Shown here: piece by piece, positions 8,133 to 16,356 of the stretch
How the letters are laid out: each line of letters starts with the position of its first letter
How positions within the stretch are numbered: position 1 is the first letter of the stretch
Assembly (NCBI RefSeq): GCF_023017105.1
Contig: NZ_JALKEV010000012.1
Location: 1-64,000, forward strand
Source: Halalkalibacter sp. APA_J-10(15)
GTDB lineage: Bacteria > Bacillota > Bacilli > Bacillales > Bacillaceae_D
Direction of reading: 5' to 3'
Length of the DNA stretch: 64,000 nucleotides
Notes under the pieces: model-generated
The model's input: the letters and a program-made list of their open reading frames with translations, nothing else
Databases searched by the model: none
Told to the model about the DNA's origin: nothing
Made by a program: the position numbers and the translations under genes

Positions 8133-9296
8133 TTATTGCAACGCCGTGCGCAATGCTTCAATATTGCGTCTCATTAATGAGAAATAATCTTCATTATTTT
8201 CTACATCTTCGTCGATCAAAGCTTCTAAATTGTGTAAATAGACAGCCTCTGCCCCAACTTCATCTTTCACGACTTCAGAAACTTGTGTTGGAATGTTTTG
8301 CTCAAACATCACATGGTGAAGATCATTTTCTTCGGCATGCTCAATAATTTCTTCAATTTGACGTTGAGAAGGCTCTTCGGTTGGTGACATACCAGAAATA
8401 CCAATTTGCTCTAAGCCATAACGTTCATGCCAATAACCGTAACCCGCATGCGAAACGATAAATGTATCCTTGCTCGCTGCATCGACCATCTCTTGAAACT
8501 CCTCATCAAGCTGCTCAAGCTCTTCCTTTAACGCTTCGAAATTATCTGTAAATAACTCTTCTTGCTCCGGCATTAATTCAATAAATGCGTCTTTTACATT
8601 TTCAGCTAGCGTAATCGCCAAAATCGGATCAAGCCACACATGAGGATCTTCATCATGGTGATGGTGACCGTGATCTTCTTCGTGCCCATGCTCTTCGTGC
8701 TCATGATCGTGGTCGTGATCTTCTTCATGTCCATGATCGTGATCATGATCATGGTCGTGATCTTCTTCATGTCCATGATCGTGCTCATGATCATGGTCGT
8801 GATCTTCTTCGTGTCCATGTTCTTCGTGCTCATGATCATGGTCGTGATCTTCTTCGTGTCCATGATCGTGATCATGACTATGGTCATCATAATCTATTAA
8901 ATCAATTCCTTCTGATGCTTGAACAATGAGAATATCTTCTCCTTCTAACGTATCAATTAAAGCATCAGCAAATCCTTCAAGACCAGCCCCGTTATAAATG
9001 AATGCGTCCCCTTCAGCGACATCAATCATTTCACGTGGAGTTGGATCAAATGTATGTGCATCTGCTCCAACAGGTACCATGTTTGTCACTTCAACAAACT
9101 CTCCACCAATTTTATTAGCAAAGTCCTCTAATGGAAAAATCGTCGTAAACACTTCTAACGGTTCAATCGTTTCTTCAACCGCATTATCATCCTCACCAGA
9201 ATCAACTTCCTCTAGTTCTTCTTCTGTGCCACCACACGCAGCTAAAAATGCTGAAAGTACTAGGATAAGAGCTAGTATATAATATGTAGGCTTCAT
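8133..9296 (-). CDS. znuA: Zinc-binding lipoprotein of an ABC transporter (ZnuA/AdcA type)
   Basis: A 387-aa extracellular solute-binding protein of the cluster A-I (metal) family. The signal peptide ends in a lipobox (LSAFLAAC, Cys 21). Motifs include TTIFPLEDFA, the first ligand in GADAHTFDP, DPHVWLDP, SHAGYGYW and FEQNIPTQ. Between residues of about 135 and 217 an insertion of five tandem GHEEDHDHDH-type units forms a very large His/Asp/Glu loop; ZnuA proteins usually have a shorter one. No permease or ATPase gene is adjacent, so it may serve a transporter encoded elsewhere. Two Zur-like sites precede it. The start at 9296 has AAAGGGGT upstream. Confidence 0.9.
   Translation of the reverse strand: MKPTYYILALILVLSAFLAACGGTEEELEEVDSGEDDNAVEETIEPLEVFTTIFPLEDFANKIGGEFVEVTNMVPVGADAHTFDPTPREMIDVAEGDAFIYNGAGLEGFADALIDTLEGEDILIVQASEGIDLIDYDDHSHDHDHGHEEDHDHDHEHEEHGHEEDHDHDHEHDHGHEEDHDHDHDHDHGHEEDHDHDHEHEEHGHEEDHGHHHHDEDPHVWLDPILAITLAENVKDAFIELMPEQEELFTDNFEALKEELEQLDEEFQEMVDAASKDTFIVSHAGYGYWHERYGLEQIGISGMSPTEEPSQRQIEEIIEHAEENDLHHVMFEQNIPTQVSEVVKDEVGAEAVYLHNLEALIDEDVENNEDYFSLMRRNIEALRTALQ
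8644..8880 (-). repeat. Tandem repeat coding for His-rich units
   Basis: Five imperfect units of 42-48 bases encode GHEEDHDHDHEHEEH, GHEEDHDHDHEHDH, GHEEDHDHDHDHDH, a second GHEEDHDHDHEHEEH, and a final GHEEDHGHHHHDED. The units are close at the DNA level, indicating recent expansion by slippage or unequal exchange. Unit number probably varies between strains. Confidence 0.85.
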
Positions 9297-9309
9297 TCTT
9301 CTACCCCTT

Positions 9310-9324
9310 TCGTAACCATTACGT
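9310..9324. promoter_or_regulatory. Zur box, proximal
   Basis: TCGTAACCATTACGT matches the Bacillus Zur core TCGTAATNATTACGA at all but two positions. It lies 14 bases upstream of the znuA start, in the leader, where a bound repressor would block transcription. Confidence 0.75.
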
Positions 9325-9343
9325 TTTATTACAGTAGTGAATT

Positions 9344-9364
9344 ATATCGTAATTATTCTTATTT
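9344..9364. promoter_or_regulatory. Zur box, distal, weaker
   Basis: ATCGTAATTATTCTTATT keeps one perfect half (TCGTAAT) and has three mismatches in the other. With the proximal box 34 bases away it suggests a double operator. Zinc-responsive repression of znuA is inferred. Confidence 0.55.
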
Positions 9365-9411
9365 GTAAACTCTTAAACTTATTTTTTTAAAAGAGTCGTT
9401 TTACCTCAATC

Positions 9412-9441
9412 AAAAAGCTGTCCCCGATTTATTGGAACAGC
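9412..9441 (-). terminator. Rho-independent terminator
   Basis: On the minus strand AAAGCTGTTCC pairs with GGGACAGCTTT and a T run follows. It ends the secreted-protein gene and separates it from znuA. Confidence 0.8.
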
Positions 9442-9448
9442 TTTACTA

Positions 9449-9919
9449 TTATGATGACGCTTCTAGTGCTTTTTTCCACGTCTCATTCATTTTTTGATAA
9501 TGAGAAAATAGCTTCGGTAAGACGTCTTGAATAGCTTCTATATCACGTTTTTCAACAGCATTTGAAAATTGTTCTTGAATCTTTTCGTGCTCCTCCAACC
9601 ATTTTTGATTAAATAGGTCACCTTTTTCTACATCACCACGCTTTTTGGCTTCCTTCCACTTCTTTTTCAATAAATCTCTTTCCTTCTTGATCTCCTTCCA
9701 CTGATCAAGATGCTCGGGAGCAAACTTTTCTGCCAAGAGATCATAGTAGTAATCAAGATGAACGTGAAACTCCTTATGAAATTTCATCGCACACTCGTGA
9801 TGACAATCACTTTGCTCTGCTGTATTCTCCTCAGCCTGAACAAAGGATAAAGCAGTAAAAGCTAATAAAATGATGAACAAGCCTTGCCCTACAAAAAATA
9901 ATCGGTAAAATGACTTCAT
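9449..9919 (-). CDS. Secreted helical protein with a CHHEC motif, function unknown
   Basis: A 156-aa protein with an N-terminal signal peptide (about residues 5-29, cut after VQA). The mature part starts with a Cys/His cluster (CHHECAMKFHKEFHVH) and continues as a long charged helical region (KKERDLLKKKWKEAKKR, FSHYQKMNETWKKAL). It is not a lipoprotein. The overall pattern, an exported helical bundle, recalls Spy/CpxP-like proteins, but no family motif proves it. The Cys/His cluster could bind a metal, and the neighbour downstream is a zinc lipoprotein, though a terminator separates them. GGATGA lies upstream of ATG 9919. Confidence 0.7.
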   Translation of the reverse strand: MKSFYRLFFVGQGLFIILLAFTALSFVQAEENTAEQSDCHHECAMKFHKEFHVHLDYYYDLLAEKFAPEHLDQWKEIKKERDLLKKKWKEAKKRGDVEKGDLFNQKWLEEHEKIQEQFSNAVEKRDIEAIQDVLPKLFSHYQKMNETWKKALEASS

Positions 9920-10016
9920 CAATTCGTCATCCTTTCCTTTATGTATTCAACCAATAGCGTAACCAAATTCAGAGTAATCATGCACTATGGCGCACTAAAG
10001 GACAAAAAATCCTCTC

Positions 10017-10168
10017 AAGACTAAGCAAAGTCTTAAAAGGAGACATCTGAAAAAAGGACTACTCAACTTTTTCAGTAGCTTTGATTAGACTAGCAATGAC
10101 TTCACTCTTTGCTAGCTAGATACGAGAAACGACTCGTACTAAGCTTTTCAAAACAGGAAACGGTTTCG
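10017..10168. other. Five successive hairpins in the gap after bkdB
   Basis: Between 9920 and 10239 there is no gene. Inverted repeats occur one after another: AAGACT/AGTCTT (10017-10034), CTGAAAAA/TTTTTCAG (10047-10075), CTAGCAA/TTGCTAG (10090-10115), TACGAG/CTCGTA (10121-10138) and GAAAC/GTTTC (10158-10168). Some could be decayed terminators. A small structured RNA is possible but unproven. Confidence 0.4.
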
Positions 10169-10181
10169 TTCATAGATTAAA

Positions 10182-10221
10182 GGGCACCAAAAAAGTTAGA
10201 AACCAAACTTTTTCAGTGCCC
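10182..10221 (-). terminator. Rho-independent terminator of the bkd operon
   Basis: GGGCAC and GTGCCC form the base, with AAAAAGTTTGG and its near complement above. It lies 18 bases after the bkdB stop. Confidence 0.8.
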
Positions 10222-10238
10222 TTCTTAAGAGAATTTTA

Positions 10239-11498
10239 TTAATAAACCGATGTATTTTCCTTTGACGTATTCTCCAAAATCTCCTTCACTCGCGCAAGGA
10301 AGCGACCGCAAATTAAGCCGTCTAATACGCGATGATCAAGCGATAAGCAGAGGTTGACCATACTGCGAATCGCAATCATATCACCAGCATCACTTTCAAT
10401 GACAACAGGACGCTTGACAATCGATTCCACAGATAAGATTGCCGCTTGTGAATGATTCAAAATCGGTGTTGATAATATTGAACCAAATGAACCGGTGTTA
10501 TTAACCGTAAATGTCCCACCTTGCATATTGTCACCAGAGATGCTACCCGTGCGAACCTTATTAGCAAGCTCATTTACTTCCCGACCAATCGCCTTGATTG
10601 ATTTTTCATCAGCATTCTTTATGACAGGAACGTACAGGGCATCATCTGTTGCTACAGCAATAGAGATGTTAATATCTTTTTTCTGGATAATCTTGTCGCC
10701 ACCCCAGACCGCATTCACTTCTGGGAACTCCTTTAATGATTCTACTACGGCTTTAATGAAAAATGGTAAAAAGGTTAAATTAAAGCCTTCCTTTTGTTTG
10801 AACTCACCTTTAATTTGATTACGATAGCTTACTAAATTCGTGACATCAGCTTCAACCATCATCCAAGCGTGAGGAGCATCCTGCTTACTTTGGACCAAAT
10901 TGGCTGCAATCGCTTTTCGCGTGCTAGATAATGGAACTTCAACATCTCCAGATTCCGTAACGACTTGCCGTTGATTTGTTCCAGAACGGGGCTTCACTGT
11001 TGGCTGTTCAGTTACAGGAATGCTTTTTGGTACGCCACCGTTATCAATCACTGCCTGAATATCCTTACGGGTAATCCGTCCACCTTTTCCGCTTCCCATC
11101 ACTGATTCCAAATCAATATGATGCTCAGATGCTAGCCTTAGTACAGCCGGCGAATAGCGACGTTTTTGTGATTTTGTATCTTCAATGCGATCTATACTGT
11201 CAATAGCCTTTGGCGCTTCACTCGACTCTAATTCGCTTGATTCACGTTCAGCATCACCCTCATCCACTTCAATTACACAAATCACTCGACCAACCTCTAC
11301 AGTCTCATCTTCTGAAACGAGCAATTCTTGAATCGTACCTGAATAAGAAGATGGGATTTCAGCATTCACTTTGTCTGTTAGTACTTCCGCAATGGGGTCA
11401 TACTTTTTAACCGATTGGCCTGGCTCGACTAACCATTTACTAATCGTTCCCTCGGTCACACTTTCTCCAAGCTGTGGCATGGTCATTTCGGTTGCCAT
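10239..11498 (-). CDS. bkdB: Branched-chain 2-oxoacid dehydrogenase E2 (dihydrolipoyl acyltransferase)
   Basis: A 419-aa core subunit of the BKD complex, which transfers branched acyl groups from lipoate to CoA. It has one lipoyl domain (lipoyl Lys in VLTDKVNAEI, near residue 43), an E3/E1-binding domain at about 114-150 (RYSPAVLRLASEH, GKGGRITRKDI), a flexible linker and the catalytic domain ending LSLDHRVLDGL with the His/Asp pair. The length is close to B. subtilis BkdB (424). It is the last gene of lpdV-bkdAA-bkdAB-bkdB, 12 bases after bkdAB. Its products prime branched-chain fatty acid synthesis. Confidence 0.95.
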   Translation of the reverse strand: MATEMTMPQLGESVTEGTISKWLVEPGQSVKKYDPIAEVLTDKVNAEIPSSYSGTIQELLVSEDETVEVGRVICVIEVDEGDAERESSELESSEAPKAIDSIDRIEDTKSQKRRYSPAVLRLASEHHIDLESVMGSGKGGRITRKDIQAVIDNGGVPKSIPVTEQPTVKPRSGTNQRQVVTESGDVEVPLSSTRKAIAANLVQSKQDAPHAWMMVEADVTNLVSYRNQIKGEFKQKEGFNLTFLPFFIKAVVESLKEFPEVNAVWGGDKIIQKKDINISIAVATDDALYVPVIKNADEKSIKAIGREVNELANKVRTGSISGDNMQGGTFTVNNTGSFGSILSTPILNHSQAAILSVESIVKRPVVIESDAGDMIAIRSMVNLCLSLDHRVLDGLICGRFLARVKEILENTSKENTSVY

Positions 11499-11510
11499 TT
11501 CGATCCCTCC

Positions 11511-12494
11511 TTAAAATTCAGCTAGCTCGCGCATCGCTTTTTCGATTTTATCTGGATTAATGAGAAAATATTTTTCCATTGTCGGAGCGTACGGCATTGC
11601 TGGTACATCAGGCCCTGCGATGCGCTGAACAGGTGCATCTAAATCGAATAGACAGTGCTCTGAAATAATCGCCGCAACCTCTGACATAATACTGCCTTCT
11701 TTATTTGCTTCTGTTACGAGTAATACTTTCCCTGTTTTATTTGCTGCTTCTTTTATCGCCTCTTGATCAAGTGGATACACCGTACGTAAATCAAGGACAT
11801 GAACAGAAATACCATCCTGTTCAAGGCGCGAGGCCGCTTGCAACACAAAATGCACAGCAAGGCCGTATGTAATGACGGTTATATCTGAGCCTTCCTTTTT
11901 CACATCAGCCTTGCCAATCGGTAGCGTATAATCGTCATCTGGTACTTCACCTTTTATTAAGCGATAGGCTCGTTTATGCTCGAAAAACAAAACAGGGTCA
12001 TTGTCACGAATTGCGGCCTTTAAAAGCCCCTTTACATCATAAGGTGTTGAAGGCATAACAATTTTCAAACCAGGTGTATTCGCGAACATGGCCTCAACTG
12101 ACTGTGAGTGATACAGTGCACCGTGAATACCTCCACCATACGGGGCACGAATCGTGATCGGACAACTCCAATCGTTGTTTGAACGGTAGCGTATTTTCGC
12201 AGCTTCGGAAACAATTTGGTTCACTGCTGGCATAATAAAGTCAGCAAATTGTATTTCAGCGACCGGGCGCATTCCATACATTGCAGCACCAATACCAACA
12301 CCAGCGATCGCTGACTCCGCAAGGGGAGTATCAATGACTCGCTCTTCACCAAACTGTTCATACAAACCATTCGTTGCTCGGAATACCCCTCCACGGGCTC
12401 CAACATCTTCCCCAAGTACAAATACTTTCTCGTCTCGTTCCATTTCTTCACGTAAAGCTAACGTTACTGCTTCAATATAAGATCGTACAGCCAT
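11511..12494 (-). CDS. bkdAB: Branched-chain 2-oxoacid dehydrogenase E1 beta subunit
   Basis: A 327-aa transketolase-like subunit, exactly the length of B. subtilis BkdAB. It has GEDVGARGGVFRAT near residue 27, DTPLAESAIAGVGIGAA, the RAPYGGGIHGALYHSQS loop and the C-terminal RIAGPDVPAMPYAP. It pairs with BkdAA to form the thiamine-diphosphate E1 enzyme that decarboxylates branched 2-oxoacids from Val, Leu and Ile. It starts at 12494, 15 bases after bkdAA, within one operon. Confidence 0.95.
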   Translation of the reverse strand: MAVRSYIEAVTLALREEMERDEKVFVLGEDVGARGGVFRATNGLYEQFGEERVIDTPLAESAIAGVGIGAAMYGMRPVAEIQFADFIMPAVNQIVSEAAKIRYRSNNDWSCPITIRAPYGGGIHGALYHSQSVEAMFANTPGLKIVMPSTPYDVKGLLKAAIRDNDPVLFFEHKRAYRLIKGEVPDDDYTLPIGKADVKKEGSDITVITYGLAVHFVLQAASRLEQDGISVHVLDLRTVYPLDQEAIKEAANKTGKVLLVTEANKEGSIMSEVAAIISEHCLFDLDAPVQRIAGPDVPAMPYAPTMEKYFLINPDKIEKAMRELAEF

Positions 12495-12509
12495 CTTTCT
12501 CTCCCCCCT

Positions 12510-13508
12510 CTACACCTGCTCATCATAGACATGTAATAGCGCACTTTCTGGATCAGCAAAAGGTGCCTTTTCAGCGTATTCTGTTGCCTCATCGACTTCC
12601 TTCGCTAAGCTATCCTTCATAACGTTTAAGCCCGCTTCATCTAGAACACCAGTCTCGATTAGATAGCTAGCAAACGTCTTAATAGGGTCCTTTTCCTTTG
12701 CTGCTGCAACCTCTTCAGCCGTTCGATACGAGCGATCATCATCATCACTCGAATGTGGTGCAAAACGATAACAAATCGCCTCAAGCAGTGTTGGGCCGTC
12801 GCCACGCAAGCCGCGTTCACGAGCTTCTTTCACCGCCTTATAAACAGCAAGTGGATCATTCCCATCTACCGTTTCACCGTGCATTCCGTAGCCAATTGCT
12901 CGATCTGAAACACGCGCACACCCGAGCTGTTTCTCGACTGGGATCGAAATCGCGTATTGGTTGTTTTCACATAAGAAAATAACAGGTAATTTATGAACAC
13001 CCGCAAAGTTCGCCCCCTCATGAAAATCTCCTTGATTTGATGAACCTTCACCAAACGTTGTAAACGTGACAAACTCTTTCTTCTCGAGTCTACCAGCAAG
13101 AGCGATCCCAACCGCATGAGGAACTTGTGTCGTTACAGGAGATGATCCTGTGACGATGCGGTTTTTCCGTTGGCCAAAGTGACCAGGCATTTGTCGACCA
13201 CCAGAGCTTGGATCCTCTGCCTTGGCAAACGCAGAAAGCATAAGGTCACGCGCTGTCATGCCAAACGACAATACGACTCCCATATCACGATAATAAGGAA
13301 GAATATAATCAAGCCCTTCATCTAGAGCAAAAGCGGCACCAACCTGAGACGCTTCCTGTCCTTGACAAGAGACGGTGAAAGGGATTTTCCCTGAACGATT
13401 TAATAGCCACATTCTTTCATCAATTAAACGAGCTAATAGCATTTTTTTATACATTTCAATGACAGCTTGATCTGATAGGCCTAGCTCTTTATGATTGTAT
13501 TTACTCAT
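12510..13508 (-). CDS. bkdAA: Branched-chain 2-oxoacid dehydrogenase E1 alpha subunit
   Basis: A 332-aa subunit carrying the thiamine-diphosphate motif GEGSSNQGDFHEG...ENN near residues 160-190, and the regulatory-loop type sequence RFAPHSSDDDDRSYR. I take ATG 13508 (MSKYNHKELGLSD) because AAGGAGAG is 9 bases upstream; the frame is open seven codons further without a site. It follows lpdV by 20 bases. Together with BkdAB it performs the first, committed oxidative decarboxylation. Confidence 0.95.
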   Translation of the reverse strand: MSKYNHKELGLSDQAVIEMYKKMLLARLIDERMWLLNRSGKIPFTVSCQGQEASQVGAAFALDEGLDYILPYYRDMGVVLSFGMTARDLMLSAFAKAEDPSSGGRQMPGHFGQRKNRIVTGSSPVTTQVPHAVGIALAGRLEKKEFVTFTTFGEGSSNQGDFHEGANFAGVHKLPVIFLCENNQYAISIPVEKQLGCARVSDRAIGYGMHGETVDGNDPLAVYKAVKEARERGLRGDGPTLLEAICYRFAPHSSDDDDRSYRTAEEVAAAKEKDPIKTFASYLIETGVLDEAGLNVMKDSLAKEVDEATEYAEKAPFADPESALLHVYDEQV

Positions 13509-13528
13509 GTAAATAATCTCTCCTTCCA

Positions 13529-14950
13529 TTACAAATGAATCGCTTTTCCATCAACAGCAAGTGCCACTTCGCCGACAATCTCTGATAACGAGGGATGCGG
13601 TCGGATCGTTTCGGCTAGTTCAATATGCGATGCATCTAGTACTTTTGCTAATGCAGATTCAGAAATCATGTCCGTTACGTGGGGACCAATCATATGGACA
13701 CCTAAAACGTCTTGGTCTGCATTGACGACTAATTTCACAAATCCCTCATCCTCTCCTAGTACAAGTGCCTTTCCAATTGCCTTAAATGGAAAAATAGCCG
13801 TACGTACATCCTCACCACGCTGTCGCGCTTCTTCCTCTGTTAGACCGACACGTGCCATTTCTGGAGAACTATAAATGCATGTTGGTACTTGATCATATGG
13901 CAATGGTTCCACTTTCTTCCGAGCGATATGGTCAACCGCAATGATGCCTTCATGTGATGCAACGTGAGCAAGCTGCAGCCCACCTATGACATCACCAATT
14001 GCGTAAATGTGCGGATTTTTCGTTTGGTATACATCATTTACAGAAATGACACCATCTATGACTTCAATATCCGTATTTTCTAAACCAATCCCTTGTACAT
14101 TGGCACTTCTCCCTACAGAAAGCAAGAGCTTCTCAGCCTCGATTAATCTATTCTCACCTTCATGTTTAATCGGAACACGAGCACCTTCTGTCAGCCTTTT
14201 AATCTCAGTTACATCAACTTCGGCTCCAACGATAAATTGAATCCCCTTTTTCTCAAGTAATCGAGCAGCTTCTTTCGAAACGTCTGCATCCTCACTAGGT
14301 AAGATTCGCTCACTTGCCTCAACGACGGTTACGTCTACTCCGAAATCAGCAAGCATCGATGCCCACTCAATTCCAATCACACCACCACCGATAATAACGA
14401 TTGAGGATGGGAGCTTTTGCAATGTCAACATTTCATCAGAGGTCAACACAGACGTCCCATCAACATCAAGACCTGGTAACGTACGTGGTGAAGACCCTGT
14501 TGCAATTAATACATTTTGACCGATCAGCATCGTATTATCAGAACCATCATTTCGTTCCACCGAAATAGTGCCAGGCAATGGTGAAAAAATCGATGGACCT
14601 AACAGTCTGCCTATTCCTTCATATACAGTGATTTTCCCTTTTTTCATTAAATGACGTACGCCTTTGTACAGTTGGGCAACGATATCGTCCTTTCTCTTTT
14701 GCACTTGCTCAAAGTCAAACGAGACTTCCCCAGTTTGTACACCAAATACCTCTGCCTTCTTTGCTGTTTGCAGAACCTCTGCACTTCGAAGCAAGGCCTT
14801 TGTAGGGATACACCCTTTATGTAAACACGTTCCACCAAGTTTTTCCTTTTCAACAATCGCAACAGACAGCCCATTTTGCACCGCTCGAATCGCTGCAACG
14901 TAACCGCCTGTTCCTCCACCTAAAATGACAACATCAAATTCCTCTGCCAT
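13529..14950 (-). CDS. lpdV: Dihydrolipoyl dehydrogenase (E3) of the BKD complex
   Basis: A 473-aa flavoprotein that reoxidises lipoate using NAD. It has the FAD motif ILGGGTGGYVAA, the redox pair GGTCLHKGCIPTK, the NAD motif IIGGGVIGIEWA near residue 180, a second FAD motif YAIGDVIGG, and the active-site HPSLSEI near the C-terminus. It is the first gene of the operon here; the ptb-bcd-buk genes that precede it in B. subtilis are absent. The upstream gap to 15306 (about 355 bases) shows no sigma-L -24/-12 promoter, and I recognise no other signal in it. Confidence 0.94.
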   Translation of the reverse strand: MAEEFDVVILGGGTGGYVAAIRAVQNGLSVAIVEKEKLGGTCLHKGCIPTKALLRSAEVLQTAKKAEVFGVQTGEVSFDFEQVQKRKDDIVAQLYKGVRHLMKKGKITVYEGIGRLLGPSIFSPLPGTISVERNDGSDNTMLIGQNVLIATGSSPRTLPGLDVDGTSVLTSDEMLTLQKLPSSIVIIGGGVIGIEWASMLADFGVDVTVVEASERILPSEDADVSKEAARLLEKKGIQFIVGAEVDVTEIKRLTEGARVPIKHEGENRLIEAEKLLLSVGRSANVQGIGLENTDIEVIDGVISVNDVYQTKNPHIYAIGDVIGGLQLAHVASHEGIIAVDHIARKKVEPLPYDQVPTCIYSSPEMARVGLTEEEARQRGEDVRTAIFPFKAIGKALVLGEDEGFVKLVVNADQDVLGVHMIGPHVTDMISESALAKVLDASHIELAETIRPHPSLSEIVGEVALAVDGKAIHL

Positions 14951-15305
14951 ACCTTCCTCCTTCTATCAAACAACCTGCTCGTCCACATTCTATTTCAAAA
15001 AAATCAATTTTATAACCATTACATGTATCATTTCATTTTATATCGAATATGTAAAGAAATACGCGAGATGGCTTTTCTTTAAGCTATTGTTCAAAACGGT
15101 CTCCTTATATTGTACTCAAAACCGAAAGACGATGCCACTATTTTTATGACTTGGTCTTAAAGGTTGCTATTACTTTCTAATAAAATCGCTAGTACGTTTT
15201 TATTAAATAGACACAATTTCAATATGCCTGTTCCTATACTTCGAACCTTATTTGCGTTAAAATAAAAAAGGATTAAACATGATGCGTATAAAAGAGGGAT
15301 TAACA

Positions 15306-15560
15306 ATGGGACGCTTTATCGCACTAATGATTCTAGTCATTCCAGGCATTATCGCTGGCTACGGCATTAAGCTAATGCGTGATAGTATATTTCAAATTTT
15401 ATTAACACCTTTTCCTACATTAATTATACAGTTTTTTGTTGGAATTGTATTATTTTTAGCTGGGCTTAGCTTCATAGGTGGCTTTATTTTTTACCGAGAT
15501 AAGAAAAACGGGAAGATTTCATCACGATTTGCAATCAAAAAAGGTAACGAACCAGACTAA
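15306..15560 (+). CDS. yqzF: DUF2627 membrane protein (YqzF)
   Basis: An 84-aa protein with two membrane helices (about residues 4-22 and 38-62) and a basic tail (RDKKNGKISSRFAIKK). It matches the small Bacillus family DUF2627, found near spo0A/bkd in B. subtilis as yqzF. Function unknown. ATG 15306 is chosen because GAGGGA lies about 8 bases before it; the frame extends nine codons upstream without a site. Its 3' end overlaps a bidirectional terminator shared with the convergent glycosyltransferase gene. Confidence 0.85.
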   Translation: MGRFIALMILVIPGIIAGYGIKLMRDSIFQILLTPFPTLIIQFFVGIVLFLAGLSFIGGFIFYRDKKNGKISSRFAIKKGNEPD

Positions 15561-15575
15561 GCCTGTTTCGTTACC
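15543..15575. terminator. Bidirectional terminator
   Basis: GGTAACGAA and TTCGTTACC form a 9-bp stem with A and T tails. It overlaps the last codons of yqzF and of the MraY-like gene, which converge here. Confidence 0.85.
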
Positions 15576-16356
15576 CTTTTTTTATCCCCAATTGGTCTAA
15601 AGCCTTTAATACTCGTACCTTCTCTATAACAGCTGAAAAAGATACTCGCTCTGCATACCATATAAAAAAAGCCGTCGTCATACTCATAATGAATTGAGCG
15701 CTCAATGAACTAAAGTGTATCACCACAAGTGCAATCATTGCACCGACAAGTGTTGAGCCATTATCACCGAGCATCGCCCATTTGCTTCCTTCCATCAAAA
15801 GCCAAATGAGTGTAACAATTCCTACCATTCTCATGAGTGAGAAATCAAATGGAAGGCCCAATAGTAAGATACCTGCTATGATCGTCGTCACCTTTAACAC
15901 TCTTAATGGTCGTGTATCAAACAAATTCATAACATGAGGAAAGCTCACTAATAGCCAAAAGGCGATAAATGCTTCATACCATAGCTGCTGCCATTGCCAA
16001 ACAACGAGTGCCGCCACAACAACTGTCATCATTCCTTTCATTAAACCAGTCGTCAGACGGTGTTCTTCGCGAAAATATCGAAAATGCCCCTTTAATCCTT
16101 TAGGGTATCCTTCTCCATAAATATCATCTAACAGCCCCATTCCCCATATCACGAACAGGTAAATAAGACTTATGCCCATACCAGCTCTCACATTTCCTTG
16201 TAAAAGTACCAAACTTATGACATAACTAATCATCAGAAAACATCCGATGCTATATGGAATCTTTTTTCCCTGATAATTGTATACAACCCATCTTACTTGC
16301 TTGAAAAGGAAAAAGCTGAACGCAGCTGCGCCAATGAAGGAGATGAGACTGATCAT
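15571..16356 (-). CDS. MraY/WecA-like glycosyl-1-phosphate transferase homologue
   Basis: A 261-aa polytopic membrane protein with about nine hydrophobic segments. It keeps family signatures: LLDDIYGEG (the Asp-Asp motif), a FDTRPLRVLK loop in the place of the usual NxxNxxDGxD region, and LGDNGSTLVGA near residue 200. Family members transfer a sugar-1-phosphate to undecaprenyl phosphate. It is shorter than MraY (about 320), so substrate and activity are open. The start at 16356 has AAGGAG 8 bases upstream and overlaps the GT2 stop by four bases (ATGA), showing translational coupling in the steA-GT2-MraY-like operon. Confidence 0.8.
   Translation of the reverse strand: MISLISFIGAAAFSFFLFKQVRWVVYNYQGKKIPYSIGCFLMISYVISLVLLQGNVRAGMGISLIYLFVIWGMGLLDDIYGEGYPKGLKGHFRYFREEHRLTTGLMKGMMTVVVAALVVWQWQQLWYEAFIAFWLLVSFPHVMNLFDTRPLRVLKVTTIIAGILLLGLPFDFSLMRMVGIVTLIWLLMEGSKWAMLGDNGSTLVGAMIALVVIHFSSLSAQFIMSMTTAFFIWYAERVSFSAVIEKVRVLKALDQLGIKKG

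Noticed and set aside
8606-8900. Overlapping open frames on both strands within the His-rich region
   Set aside because: They are low-complexity products (Met/Ile- or Val/Phe-rich) of the repeated CATGATCATGATC-type sequence read in other frames; znuA explains the region.
10157-10170. Resemblance to a CcpA cre site (GGAAACGGTTTCG)
   Set aside because: Three mismatches to the consensus, and it lies downstream of the nearest genes; it is better seen as part of a short hairpin.
14950-15306. Possible sigma-L promoter for the bkd operon
   Set aside because: No TGGCAC-N5-TTGC pattern was found on the minus strand, although B. subtilis bkd uses one.
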